A stretch of DNA of 64,000 nucleotides from Candidatus Goldiibacteriota bacterium HGW-Goldbacteria-1. Its GTDB lineage: Bacteria; Oederibacteriota; PGYV01. The translations under genes were made by a program, and so were the position numbers. This document shows positions 26,935 through 34,542 of this stretch, piece after piece; the first letter of the stretch is position 1, and every line of letters begins with the position of its first letter. The stretch spans positions 146,438-210,437 of the forward strand of contig PGYV01000001.1 in the NCBI GenBank assembly GCA_002839855.1, given 5' to 3'. The notes beneath the pieces were generated by a model. That model did not search any database and was not told the origin of the DNA. It saw only the letters and a list, made by a program, of their open reading frames with translations.

Positions 26935-27274
26935 AGAGGCTTGGAGGTTTAGATGCTTGGAGGTTTGGTAAAACTAAACCGTGAAAACAAGCAGCTCAAA
27001 AGTTTAGCGGCCCGGCGGCTTGGTTAAAGTTAAATCGTGAAAATTTATAGGTTTGGTAGCCGCACCCTTTAGGGTGCGTGTTCTTTTAATTATAATACCA
27101 ATTACAAAATCAACTGCCGCACCTTAAAAGGTGCGCCTACCAATACAAAACCTGACTGATTCTTTTATTTTTAAGATAACGCTTTATGAATTAAGCCTTT
27201 ACCAAGCATCCAAGCCTCTAAGCATCCAAGCCTCTAAACATCCAAGCCTCTGCTATTATTTATGGGATAAGTTT
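26935..27274. repeat. Intergenic repeat block with inverted AAGCCTCT words and two CTACCA hairpins
   Basis: Just after the aconitase stop, words of the type AGGCTTGGAGGTTTAGATGC run forward (26937-26969). At 27200-27252 the inverse words (CATCCAAGCCTCTAAGCATC, three units) run back, so the block could form a long cruciform. Between them lie a GCGGCCCGGCGGCTTGG word and two hairpins of the CTACCA family in opposite orientations (27055-27079 reversed, 27114-27142 forward). No gene is supported. Confidence 0.65.
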
Positions 27275-27838
27275 TCAGTCTTTATATATCACTTCATACA
27301 TCGTATAAAGCTTGTGCTTTTTTCTTGAGGTCTCCACGCAGACTTTTATATCCTTCTTTTTTTTCATCTCAAGAAGCACTTCTATTACTCCGGCAAAATG
27401 TTCAGCCGCGGCGCCCTGCGTGCCGTCAAGGCCAAGGATGGAATAAACCCAGTGCCCTTTATCGTGTTTGATTGTTTTAACGTCAACTATCCTGTAATGG
27501 GAATGAAGGTTGGGTATAAGAAATCTATCTGCCAGAAAAGATACCGGCATAATTTTTACAAAAAGTCCGGTTAACCCCGAAAACCATTTTTTTGTGTCAT
27601 ACTTTGAATACTCCCTGCAGCCCGAAATATCGCCATCATAAAACATTTCGCACATTTTAAGGGATGGTTTTACAAAGTAATCGTCGGAATCATACCATTC
27701 AGCGGTAAACTTCCGCAGAGAATATAACTTTTCGGCTGTTTTGGGAATTTTCTTCAGCCATGCCTGAAAATTTTCTTCTCCGAAATTTTTTCTGATAAAC
27801 TCCGGAAGTAAAACCATCATATTCCTGTTAACTTCCAT
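27275..27838 (-). CDS. Hypothetical protein, 187 residues
   Basis: I do not recognise it. It is soluble, with an N-terminal helical half (LPEFIRKNFGEENFQAWLKKIP, CEMFYDGDISGCREYSKY) and a C-terminal alpha/beta half (HYRIVDVKTIKHDKGHWVYSI, AAAEHFAGVIEVLLEMK, KVCVETSRKKHKLYTMYEVIY). The repeated pattern of an alternating strand, a helix with E-F-A-G, and a final strand with conserved C and E loosely resembles small-ligand-binding domains of the V4R/heme-NO type, but I would not assign it. The ATG at 27838 has only a weak GGCGG upstream; ATG 27817 or 27820 is possible. Single gene. Confidence 0.6.
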   Translation of the reverse strand: MEVNRNMMVLLPEFIRKNFGEENFQAWLKKIPKTAEKLYSLRKFTAEWYDSDDYFVKPSLKMCEMFYDGDISGCREYSKYDTKKWFSGLTGLFVKIMPVSFLADRFLIPNLHSHYRIVDVKTIKHDKGHWVYSILGLDGTQGAAAEHFAGVIEVLLEMKKKKDIKVCVETSRKKHKLYTMYEVIYKD

Positions 27839-27905
27839 TTACACCGCCCGTTTCTTTCTAATATAACAATTATACCCTAAAAAACATTATTTCAAGAGAT
27901 AATTT

Positions 27906-28235
27906 TTACCACTCCTTAAAAATAACAAAAACAGCCAGTACAATAAGCGCGAATCCTGCCGCATGGTTCCATCTCATGGGTTCTTTCAGGTAAAATACAG
28001 AAAAAACCGCAAAAACAATAAGTGTTATTACTTCCTGAATGGTCTTTAGTTCTGCCGCAGAAAACTGACCGTGCCCTATCCTGTTTGCCGGCACCTGAAA
28101 ACAGTACTCCACAAACGCTATTATCCAGCTTATAAGTATCACTTTAAAAAGCGGCTGGTCTTTAAATTTAAGATGGCCATACCAGGCAAAGGTCATGAAA
28201 ATATTTGAAATTACAAGCAGCAATACGGTTTTCAT
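27906..28235 (-). CDS. DUF486 family small membrane protein
   Basis: A 109-residue inner-membrane protein with four membrane helices and the DUF486 signatures SNIFMTFAWYGHLKFK, FVEYCFQVPANRIGHGQFSAA, LKTIQEVITLIVFAVFS and PMRWNHAAGFALI. The family is distantly related to small drug/metabolite transporters, but no substrate is established. It follows the lipoprotein gene by 8 bp, probably in one transcript; the nearest GAGG is about 13 bases from the ATG, so translation may be partly coupled. Confidence 0.88.
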   Translation of the reverse strand: MKTVLLLVISNIFMTFAWYGHLKFKDQPLFKVILISWIIAFVEYCFQVPANRIGHGQFSAAELKTIQEVITLIVFAVFSVFYLKEPMRWNHAAGFALIVLAVFVIFKEW

Positions 28236-28243
28236 TTTTTTAA

Positions 28244-28591
28244 TTATTCCTCTTCTTCAAGTTCTTTTGGCGCGGTAACAGCGGCAGGGGTGGGCTCTAA
28301 AACCATTTTATCAAACCCTTCTTCTGACGCGCCCTGTATGTCGGCCGATTCAATCTCTTTTTGAGCTTCGGCTGCGTCAATATCTTCCCATGAAACAATT
28401 TCATCTTCAGCAGCGGTTGAAGCTGCCGGCTGATATCCGGAATCATCGCCTGTCGGCAGGTTCTGTGTATCAAGCACAGCTTGTTCTTCGGATGTTTCCT
28501 GCCCGGATGTGATTTCAAAAATTGCGCAGGAAGATATAAAAGATAATACAGCCGCCATAAGCATTAAAAACACTAAATTTCTATTTTTCAC
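28244..28591 (-). CDS. Small acidic lipoprotein
   Basis: A 115-residue protein with a lipoprotein signal ending in lipobox FISSC (Cys22). The mature part is short, acidic and of low complexity (Glu, Asp, Ala, Ser), ending ELEEEE, with no recognisable fold. It precedes the DUF486 gene closely. It is probably an envelope lipoprotein of unknown role; compositional bias limits any homology inference. Confidence 0.65.
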   Translation of the reverse strand: MKNRNLVFLMLMAAVLSFISSCAIFEITSGQETSEEQAVLDTQNLPTGDDSGYQPAASTAAEDEIVSWEDIDAAEAQKEIESADIQGASEEGFDKMVLEPTPAAVTAPKELEEEE

Positions 28592-28636
28592 AGACTGAAT
28601 AACCCGCCATTTAACAGTTTATATTTATTGTCTGCT

Positions 28637-29917
28637 TTATTTTATTATTATCTGCTCGCGTTCCGGCCCCACTGAAACTATGGACACTTTTACACCGGTG
28701 TAATCTTCTATGAATTTAATATATTTTTTCACGGTTGCGGGCATCTGTGCGTATTTTTTTATCTTTGACAGGTCCGCACCCCACCCTTTTAATGTCTTAT
28801 ATACAGGTTTCGCGGAATACAGTTCTTCGCCGTCGGCCACAAAAGACTTTGTTTTCTTGCCCTTAACCATATACTCTGTGCAAACCTTAATTTCATCAAA
28901 TATGGATAAAACATCAATCTTTGTAAGTATTATATCCGTAAGCCCGTTTAATTCGCATACATATTTTAATGCCACAAGGTCAAGCCATCCGCAGCGCCTT
29001 GGCCTGCCTGTTGTCGCGCCAAACTCGCCGCCTTCTTTTCTTGTTTTTTCGCCTGTCTTTTCATCCATCTCTGTAGGCATAGGCCCGTTGCCCACCCTTG
29101 TCTGATAAGCTTTTGTTATTCCCCATACTTTATTAATCACTTTGTGTGAAATGCCGGCGCCTGTCATTACCCCGCCGATTGTGGGGTTGCTGGAAGTAAC
29201 AAACGGATATGTGCCAAAATCTATGTCTAATAGGGCTCCCTGCGCGCCTTCAAAAAGAATTTTTTTGCCTTTTTTATGCGCGGCATTAATAACCGATGAG
29301 GTGTCCCCCACAAACGGCTTTATTATTTTGCTTAACTTTGCAAGTTCATCCATAACCATTTTTTTGGAAACAGGTTCAGCCCCGTAAAATTCTTTTAATA
29401 AAAAATTCTTTTCATCAAGGTTCTCTGTGACTTTTTCTTCAAGTGTCTTTGTTTTAAATAAATCCCTTACCCTGATGCCTGTCCTGGTGTATTTATCCGT
29501 ATACGCGGGCCCAATTCCGCGGCCTGTCGTGCCTATTTTTTTATCGCCTGTCTTTTTGCCTTCCCTTGCTTTGTCAATTGCCTTATGGTACGGCAGAACC
29601 ACATGCGCGTTATCACTGATGATAAGGTTCTTGGATGTGATTTTTATCCCCTGCGCCTTTAACCCGTTTATTTCTTCCACCAGCGCGTTTAAGTCCAGTA
29701 CAACGCTGTTTCCGATTATATTAAGTTTGTTGCCGTGAAGGATACCGGAAGGCAGAAGGTGCATTATGTATTTTTTATTTCCTATGATTACCGTATGGCC
29801 GGCGTTAGCGCCGCCCTGATAGCGCACTATAACGTCATATTTCTCCGAAAAAAGGTCAACTATCTTTCCTTTTCCTTCATCTCCCCACTGCGAACCTATT
29901 ATAACATCTGCAGGCAT
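28637..29917 (-). CDS. purA: Adenylosuccinate synthetase
   Basis: Joins IMP and aspartate with GTP hydrolysis, the first committed step to AMP. The chosen ATG (29917) gives 426 residues, the usual size, and has AGGAG seven bases upstream; a longer frame from 29968 lacks this. Catalytic and GTP-binding motifs are GSQWGDEGKGK (D13, K16), GGANAGHTV (H41) and GTTGRGIGPAY. Further conserved stretches are EGAQGALLDIDFGTYPFVTS and TGRPRRCGWLD. It is transcribed away from the repeat block at 30 kb. There is no other purine gene nearby. Confidence 0.97.
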   Translation of the reverse strand: MPADVIIGSQWGDEGKGKIVDLFSEKYDVIVRYQGGANAGHTVIIGNKKYIMHLLPSGILHGNKLNIIGNSVVLDLNALVEEINGLKAQGIKITSKNLIISDNAHVVLPYHKAIDKAREGKKTGDKKIGTTGRGIGPAYTDKYTRTGIRVRDLFKTKTLEEKVTENLDEKNFLLKEFYGAEPVSKKMVMDELAKLSKIIKPFVGDTSSVINAAHKKGKKILFEGAQGALLDIDFGTYPFVTSSNPTIGGVMTGAGISHKVINKVWGITKAYQTRVGNGPMPTEMDEKTGEKTRKEGGEFGATTGRPRRCGWLDLVALKYVCELNGLTDIILTKIDVLSIFDEIKVCTEYMVKGKKTKSFVADGEELYSAKPVYKTLKGWGADLSKIKKYAQMPATVKKYIKFIEDYTGVKVSIVSVGPEREQIIIK

Positions 29918-30159
29918 ATCAGCACTCCTTGAAATATGTAATCCGCGCCCGTCTAAATCAGCGCGCACAAACCTTTCCTATTATATATTAATTATCCCCG
30001 CATGCAAGAATAATTTAGAGGAGCCGTACTGACGGAGGGACAGAGGGTCGGAGGGTCGGAGGGTCGGAAGGTCAGAAGAACGGAAGGACGGAAGTAAAAA
30101 CAAACATAAAACAAATATTGAAAATTCAAAATTTGAAAATTGGAAGGGCAGAAGCAAAA

Positions 30160-30363
30160 CAGGGGTTGGGTATGTTTTTTCAGTGCGTGCTGCTCTAACT
30201 AACTGTGTATGCGGCAGGAGCGGTTTAATGCTGCGCCGGCATATTTGGATGTGCCGGGAGTTCCCGATTGCCAATGAATTAACATGCCTGTTGATTTCAA
30301 ATTTGTTTGCCTGCAAGAATACCAATTTTGCGGCGCGCGCTGAAAAAATATACCCAACCCCGG
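30160..30363. mobile_element. MITE-like element, copy 4 (204 bp)
   Basis: Full-length copy with inverted ends (CAGGGGTTGGGTATG on the left, CTGAAAAAATATACCCAACC on the right). The interior is shared with copies 1 and 2 but has diverged at many positions, which suggests an old family. Confidence 0.7.
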
Positions 30364-30593
30364 GAAACACGAGGGACGGAGGGACAGATGCACGGAGGGA
30401 CGGAAGAAAAAACAAAATCCCAAATCAACTGCCGCACCCTAAAGGGATGCGCCTACCACTACCACTACCTATACCTAAAACCTGTAAAACGGAGGGTCGG
30501 ATGCACGGATGGTCAGAGGGTCGGGTGTAAAATAAAACATAACTGCCGCGGGCTAAAGACCCGCGTCTACCAAGACATAACAAACAATAACAT

Positions 30594-30630
30594 AAAAAAA
30601 AAGCGCGGGTGTATGCCCGCGCTTTTTTTT
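30594..30630. terminator. Terminator downstream of serA
   Basis: The stem AAGCGCGGG (30601-30609) pairs with CCCGCGCTT (30616-30624), with a 6-nt loop, flanked by a run of A on the left and T on the right. It works on the minus strand for serA and could work in both directions. Confidence 0.9.
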
Positions 30631-30648
30631 GCTACAATATTATTCAGC

Positions 30649-32232
30649 TTATAAAACTACTGACTTTATCTCCAGAATGTCTGCCACGTTTTTAATACTG
30701 TCAACCACGTCTTTGGGGACGTCGCTGTCAACGGTGATTATACCCATTGCCACTTTGTCTTCCCTGCAGCGGCCTACGTCAAACGACGCTATGTTTACGC
30801 CCTTTTCGCCAAGGATGGTACCAACGCGCCCGATAATACCGGGTTTATCCACGTTCTTATAGATTAACATGTTCTTTTCCGGCGTAATTTCCATTTCAAA
30901 GTTATCCACTTTTACTATCCTGGCTTCTTTGTTTATGGACAGCACACCGTATACTTTTCTCTTTTCTTTATCTGTCTCTATTGTCACGCTTATCATGTTT
31001 GGGAAGTCGCTCTTTATATCTGTTGTCTTCTGAATTACTTCAATGCCCCTGGCTTTTGCAAGGATGTTGGCATTAACGTAATTTACCCCGTCGCTTGAAG
31101 CGGGCATAAGAATTCCCTTTATAGCCGCAATGGTAAGTATCTTAAGGTCATAACCGGTCACGCTTCCGCTGTATTCCACCGTCATGCTCTTTATATTGCC
31201 TTCAACAATCTGCGCCACAAAGCTTCCAAGCTTTTCGTTCAGGTTCAGGTAAGGCTGCATTTCTTTTAACAGTTCCGGGTCTATTGCGGGGATATTAACC
31301 GCGTTTCTTACCATGCCGCCTTTTAACGCTTCCACCACCTGATCAATAATACCCGTACCCACTTTTTCCTGAGCTTCAACAGTTGACGCGCCAAGGTGAG
31401 GGGTAAGTATGATATTTTCAAGTTCCAGAAGCGGGCTGTCAAAAGGAGGTTCTTTATCAAAAACGTCAAGGGCGGCTTTCTGAATCCTTCCGGATTTTAA
31501 AGCTTCATACAGCGCCTGCTCGTTGATAATGCCGCCGCGCGCGCAGTTGATAAGGATTACGCTTTTTTTCATTGTGTCTATCTGTGCTTTTCCTATCAGG
31601 TCCTTTGTGTCTTTTGTCTTTGGGACATGGATGGTGATGATATCCGCCTGTTTATAAAGCTCGGCCAGTTCCATCACTTCAATCCCCATAGCATCCGCTT
31701 TTTCTTTTGTGACAAACGGGTCATAACCTATTATCTTCATTCCAAAAGATTCCATTCTTTTTGCCACTTCCGCGCCTATCCTGCCAAGGCCCACAACGCC
31801 AAGGGTCTTTCCGTATAATTCAATGCCTGTAAGTTTGCTGCGGTCCCATTTTTTTGCCTTAAGCGACGCGTACGCCTGCGGCGTATTTCTTGCGGTTGCC
31901 ATGATAAGGGCTATTGTCTGCTCGCAGGTTGAAAGCGTATTTGCGTCCGGCGTGTTCATGACAATAATACCCTTCTGGCTTGCGGTCTGAATATCCACAT
32001 TGTCAACGCCCACTCCGGCGCGGCCGATAATTTTCAGCCTTGTGGTCTTGGAAAGCACTTTGGCGGTAACCGTAGTGCCGCTTCTTATAATAAGCGCGTC
32101 ATAGTTTTTCAGTTCTTCCGCAAGTTCATCTTCGGTCAGACCCGGCTTCATTGTGTATTCAACACTCTTTTCATTTTCAAGCAGCTTTAAAGCATCATCG
32201 CTTAATTTGTCGCTGATAAATATTTTCTGCAT
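30649..32232 (-). CDS. serA: D-3-phosphoglycerate dehydrogenase
   Basis: Oxidises 3-phosphoglycerate to 3-phosphohydroxypyruvate with NAD+, the first step of serine synthesis. The 527-residue long form has a split substrate domain and a nucleotide-binding domain (GLGRIG at 148-153), with catalytic R232 (NCARGGI), E261 (DVFDKEPP) and H279 (TPHLGAST). An intervening ASB-type regulatory domain spans about 320-450, and a C-terminal ACT domain about 455-527 (YKNVDKPGIIGRVGTILGEK) usually senses serine. GGAGG precedes the ATG. It lies 16 bp behind the aminotransferase gene, giving an operon for consecutive pathway steps. Confidence 0.97.
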   Translation of the reverse strand: MQKIFISDKLSDDALKLLENEKSVEYTMKPGLTEDELAEELKNYDALIIRSGTTVTAKVLSKTTRLKIIGRAGVGVDNVDIQTASQKGIIVMNTPDANTLSTCEQTIALIMATARNTPQAYASLKAKKWDRSKLTGIELYGKTLGVVGLGRIGAEVAKRMESFGMKIIGYDPFVTKEKADAMGIEVMELAELYKQADIITIHVPKTKDTKDLIGKAQIDTMKKSVILINCARGGIINEQALYEALKSGRIQKAALDVFDKEPPFDSPLLELENIILTPHLGASTVEAQEKVGTGIIDQVVEALKGGMVRNAVNIPAIDPELLKEMQPYLNLNEKLGSFVAQIVEGNIKSMTVEYSGSVTGYDLKILTIAAIKGILMPASSDGVNYVNANILAKARGIEVIQKTTDIKSDFPNMISVTIETDKEKRKVYGVLSINKEARIVKVDNFEMEITPEKNMLIYKNVDKPGIIGRVGTILGEKGVNIASFDVGRCREDKVAMGIITVDSDVPKDVVDSIKNVADILEIKSVVL

Positions 32233-32248
32233 GGTGTATCCTCCGTTT

Positions 32249-33403
32249 TTAGTATTTTTCTTCCATAAGGACTTCCATTGTCCTTTTAACGCCTTTTCCT
32301 ATTTCTATCTTTGCGCCCATGTCTTTAAGCGCCATCTCTGCCGCCGCAACGCCCATAACCGCGTCAAACCTGTCTGTGTATCCAAGCGTGCCTATTCTTA
32401 ATAACTTGCCTTCCATCTTTCCCTGTCCGCCTGCCATAGAAATTCCGTATTCATCGCGGATTTTTTTCATAAGCAACTTGCCGTCAATGCCTTCAGGTAC
32501 AACCACCGAGCAGAGGACAACAGCGGGATTTTCTTTGGCGAACAGTTCAAGGCCAAGCGCCTTAATGCCTTCGCGCACCGCTTTTGAAAGTTTTTCATGG
32601 CGTTCCCATACCTTTTCAATTCCTTCTTCCTTTATAAGTTTAAGCGCGGCAGCCTGCTGGCATACTAAAGACACAGCTGATGTGAAAGGCGTATCAGGCA
32701 TTTTTTCCTTGGTTGTTGCTTTTTCATATTTTTTCATGTCAAAATAGAATTTAGGTGATTTGCAGTTTTCAATTACAGCCCATGCTTTTTTGCTTGCAGC
32801 TATATAAGCAAGCCCCGGCGGTATCATAAGGCCTTTCTGCGAGCCCACAGCAATTATATCCACGTTCCACTTATCCATATAAAAAGGCTGGGCGCCAATT
32901 CCGCTTATCCCGTCCACTACAAGAAGTGCCTTGTGGTTTGCTGTCAGTTTTCCAAATGCTTCAATGTCATTATAAACGCCTGTTGACGTTTCATTAAGGG
33001 TGGTAAATACCGCAACCGCGTCCGGGTTTTCATCAAGCGCTTTTTTAAGCTCTGCCGGTTTTACAGCAGTTCCCCATTCCGCGGCAATTTTAACTATATT
33101 GGCGCCGTAAACTTTTGCAATTGCATCCCATCTGTCGCCAAAAACGCCGATGGAAGCCACTATGATTTTATCCCCGGCATTAACGGTATTGGCAACAGCC
33201 ATTTCCATTGCGCCTGTTCCGCTTGCGCCGATTACATACACATTATTTTCAGTACCCAATACATATTTCATTCCATCCACAACTTCTGTTAAAATCTTGC
33301 GATACTGCGGGGTTCTGTGGTGAATTACCGGTTTTGCCGCTTCTACAAGGACTTCTGCGGGTACTTCTGTGGGTCCGGGTGCCATGATGTACTTTTTTCT
33401 CAT
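32249..33403 (-). CDS. Class V aminotransferase, probable phosphoserine (or serine-pyruvate) aminotransferase
   Basis: A 384-residue PLP enzyme of the alanine-glyoxylate/serine-pyruvate type. Opening motif APGPTEVPAEVLVEAAKPVIHHR, GASGTGAMEMA around residues 60-70, the aspartate region LLVVDGISGIGAQPF, and PLP lysine K190 in VGSQKGLMIPPGLAYI. Such enzymes sit next to serA in several phyla and are thought to replace SerC by transaminating phosphohydroxypyruvate. The 16-bp spacing to serA supports that role here. AGGAGG precedes the ATG. A serine-glyoxylate function is the alternative; no serB is seen in the window. Confidence 0.9.
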   Translation of the reverse strand: MRKKYIMAPGPTEVPAEVLVEAAKPVIHHRTPQYRKILTEVVDGMKYVLGTENNVYVIGASGTGAMEMAVANTVNAGDKIIVASIGVFGDRWDAIAKVYGANIVKIAAEWGTAVKPAELKKALDENPDAVAVFTTLNETSTGVYNDIEAFGKLTANHKALLVVDGISGIGAQPFYMDKWNVDIIAVGSQKGLMIPPGLAYIAASKKAWAVIENCKSPKFYFDMKKYEKATTKEKMPDTPFTSAVSLVCQQAAALKLIKEEGIEKVWERHEKLSKAVREGIKALGLELFAKENPAVVLCSVVVPEGIDGKLLMKKIRDEYGISMAGGQGKMEGKLLRIGTLGYTDRFDAVMGVAAAEMALKDMGAKIEIGKGVKRTMEVLMEEKY

Positions 33404-33430
33404 AATTATTACCTCCTATATGGTATTGGT

Positions 33431-33444
33431 GTGATAAATTTCAC
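33431..33444. promoter_or_regulatory. Rex-like palindrome downstream of the serine operon promoter
   Basis: GTGATAAATTTCAC, an imperfect dyad with outer GTGA and TCAC arms, at about +8 to +21 relative to the predicted start. It resembles the Rex consensus TTGTGAANNNNTTCACAA with a few mismatches and matches the second site at 33519. Confidence 0.5.
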
Positions 33445-33458
33445 TAACTTGTGATTAA

Positions 33459-33487
33459 AGTATATAAAACAAGTCTTTTTATGTCAA
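33459..33487 (-). promoter_or_regulatory. Near-consensus sigma-70 promoter of the serine operon
   Basis: Minus-strand TTGACA (33487-33482), exactly 17 bp, TATACT (33464-33459). The predicted start is near 33452, about 50 nt before the aminotransferase ATG. Palindromes sit on both sides of it. Confidence 0.85.
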
Positions 33488-33518
33488 GGATTTTTTTGAG
33501 GTTTTTTATCCACAATTA

Positions 33519-33532
33519 GTGAAATATTTCAC
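33519..33532. promoter_or_regulatory. Rex-like perfect palindrome upstream of the serine operon promoter
   Basis: GTGAAATATTTCAC is a perfect 14-bp dyad; the wider right half TTCACAAT fits the redox-sensor Rex operator and the left half has one mismatch (AGTGAA for TGTGAA). It lies about 32 bp upstream of the -35. Together with the site at 33431 it could support a repression loop. A CRP/FNR-like regulator is the alternative. Confidence 0.55.
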
Positions 33533-33566
33533 AATTAAATAGGTCCTATATGCCCTATTGGACTTA

Positions 33567-33956
33567 TTATTTTGTTACTATAAGTTCTGCCAGCTTTGTC
33601 ATAACGGGCTTCCACAATAAAATCACTGATACTGTCAGCGCCGCAAGCGAAGCCACAACCACTGCGCCGGCGGATATGTCTTTTGCCAGCCCAAGGCCCC
33701 TGTTGTATTTTGGGGACAGTACATCAATAACCTTTTCTATCGCCGTATTTAGAACTTCCGCTACTATTATGACAAGGCAGGCAAGAAGTATTATTACCGC
33801 CCTTATTACATCCACGTCAAAATACCAGATTGTGAAAATATAAATAAACAGGATTACAAACGTTGTGATTATATTCTTCTTTGTGTAAAACCCGTACCAA
33901 AGCCCCTGCAGCCCGTACATTGTACTTTTAATTAATTTGTTTATCAGTTCAAACAT
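33567..33956 (-). CDS. dgkA: Diacylglycerol kinase family membrane protein (or undecaprenol kinase)
   Basis: A 129-residue inner-membrane enzyme with three membrane helices. The family's signature is present in AEVLNTAIEKVIDVL and the downstream AKDISAGAVVVAS, with the conserved E-x-x-N-T-A-I-E core that binds substrate and ATP. It phosphorylates diacylglycerol or, in many bacteria of this subtype, undecaprenol. The gene lies between two terminator-like or promoter regions and appears monocistronic. Which lipid is used cannot be decided from sequence. Confidence 0.93.
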   Translation of the reverse strand: MFELINKLIKSTMYGLQGLWYGFYTKKNIITTFVILFIYIFTIWYFDVDVIRAVIILLACLVIIVAEVLNTAIEKVIDVLSPKYNRGLGLAKDISAGAVVVASLAALTVSVILLWKPVMTKLAELIVTK

Positions 33957-34021
33957 GTGCTGTCCTCCCCCTGTTTAACAGTCAGTTTTATTAAATGCCA
34001 AAAACCCTGTGTTAATCATAC

Positions 34022-34067
34022 AAAAAAAGCCGCGGTATGCTGTACGCACAACCGCGGCTTTTTTTGT
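34022..34067. terminator. Rho-independent terminator after the response regulator gene
   Basis: The stem AAAAAGCCGCGGT pairs with ACCGCGGCTTTTT around a 14-nt loop, with poly-A before and poly-T after. It ends the histidine kinase-response regulator transcript (minus). Confidence 0.9.
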
Positions 34068-34077
34068 ATTAAATCCC

Positions 34078-34491
34078 CTATGCTTTCTTTTTATCCTCAA
34101 TTATCTTTTTTCTCATCTGTACTTTTTCAAATATCTCTTCCACTTTTTCCATAAGCCTTGCCGGCGAAAAAGGCTTAACCACGTAAGCATCAGCGCCGGA
34201 CTTAAATCCTTTTTCAATGTCCGTTATCTGCCCTTTTGCGGTAAGCAAAATAACCGGCACACTCTTTGTGGAACTGTCTTTCTTTAATACCTTGCAGGCT
34301 TCAAGCCCGTCCATTTCCGGCATCATTACATCAAGAATCGCCAGATCCGGCATTGTCTTTCCCACAAGAGCCACAGCTTCTTTACCGTTTGAAGCTGAAA
34401 AAACCGTGTAATCATCCGATAAAGTATCCTGAAGCGCGGACAGAATAAATGGTTCGTCATCCGCAATTACAATTTTCTTTTTCTCTGACAT
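34078..34491 (-). CDS. Single-domain response regulator
   Basis: A 137-residue CheY-like receiver with the acidic pair at ADDEPF, phospho-acceptor D54 (AILDVMMPEMDG), T/S in LLTAKGQ and the conserved lysine in YVVKPFSPARL. A short charged tail follows (EIFEKVQMRKKIIEDKKKA) but no output domain. It lies 51 bp behind the histidine kinase gene and ends at a strong terminator, so the two are a pair. Output is probably by protein contact, as with CheY/PilG/Spo0F-type regulators. Confidence 0.93.
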   Translation of the reverse strand: MSEKKKIVIADDEPFILSALQDTLSDDYTVFSASNGKEAVALVGKTMPDLAILDVMMPEMDGLEACKVLKKDSSTKSVPVILLTAKGQITDIEKGFKSGADAYVVKPFSPARLMEKVEEIFEKVQMRKKIIEDKKKA

Positions 34492-34542
34492 ATTGCCCTC
34501 CTTGATTTTCCCGCACCGCTTAAACGGCGCCGGAATGCTTTC

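Larger units (their letters stand above)
29970..30648. repeat. Intergenic repeat block without a supported gene
   Basis: About 680 bp between serA and purA. It holds a tandem tract of GGAGGGTCGGA-type decamers (30026-30093), the AT-rich GAAAATTCAAAATTTG lead-in (30119), copy 4 of the inverted-repeat element (30160-30363), further GAGGGACGGA words (30369-30403), two hairpins ending CTACCA (30429-30458, 30543-30572), another GGTCGGATGCACGGATGG tract (30490-30531), and the serA terminator. The order of parts repeats that of the blocks at 11.5 and 21.7 kb. Confidence 0.75.
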
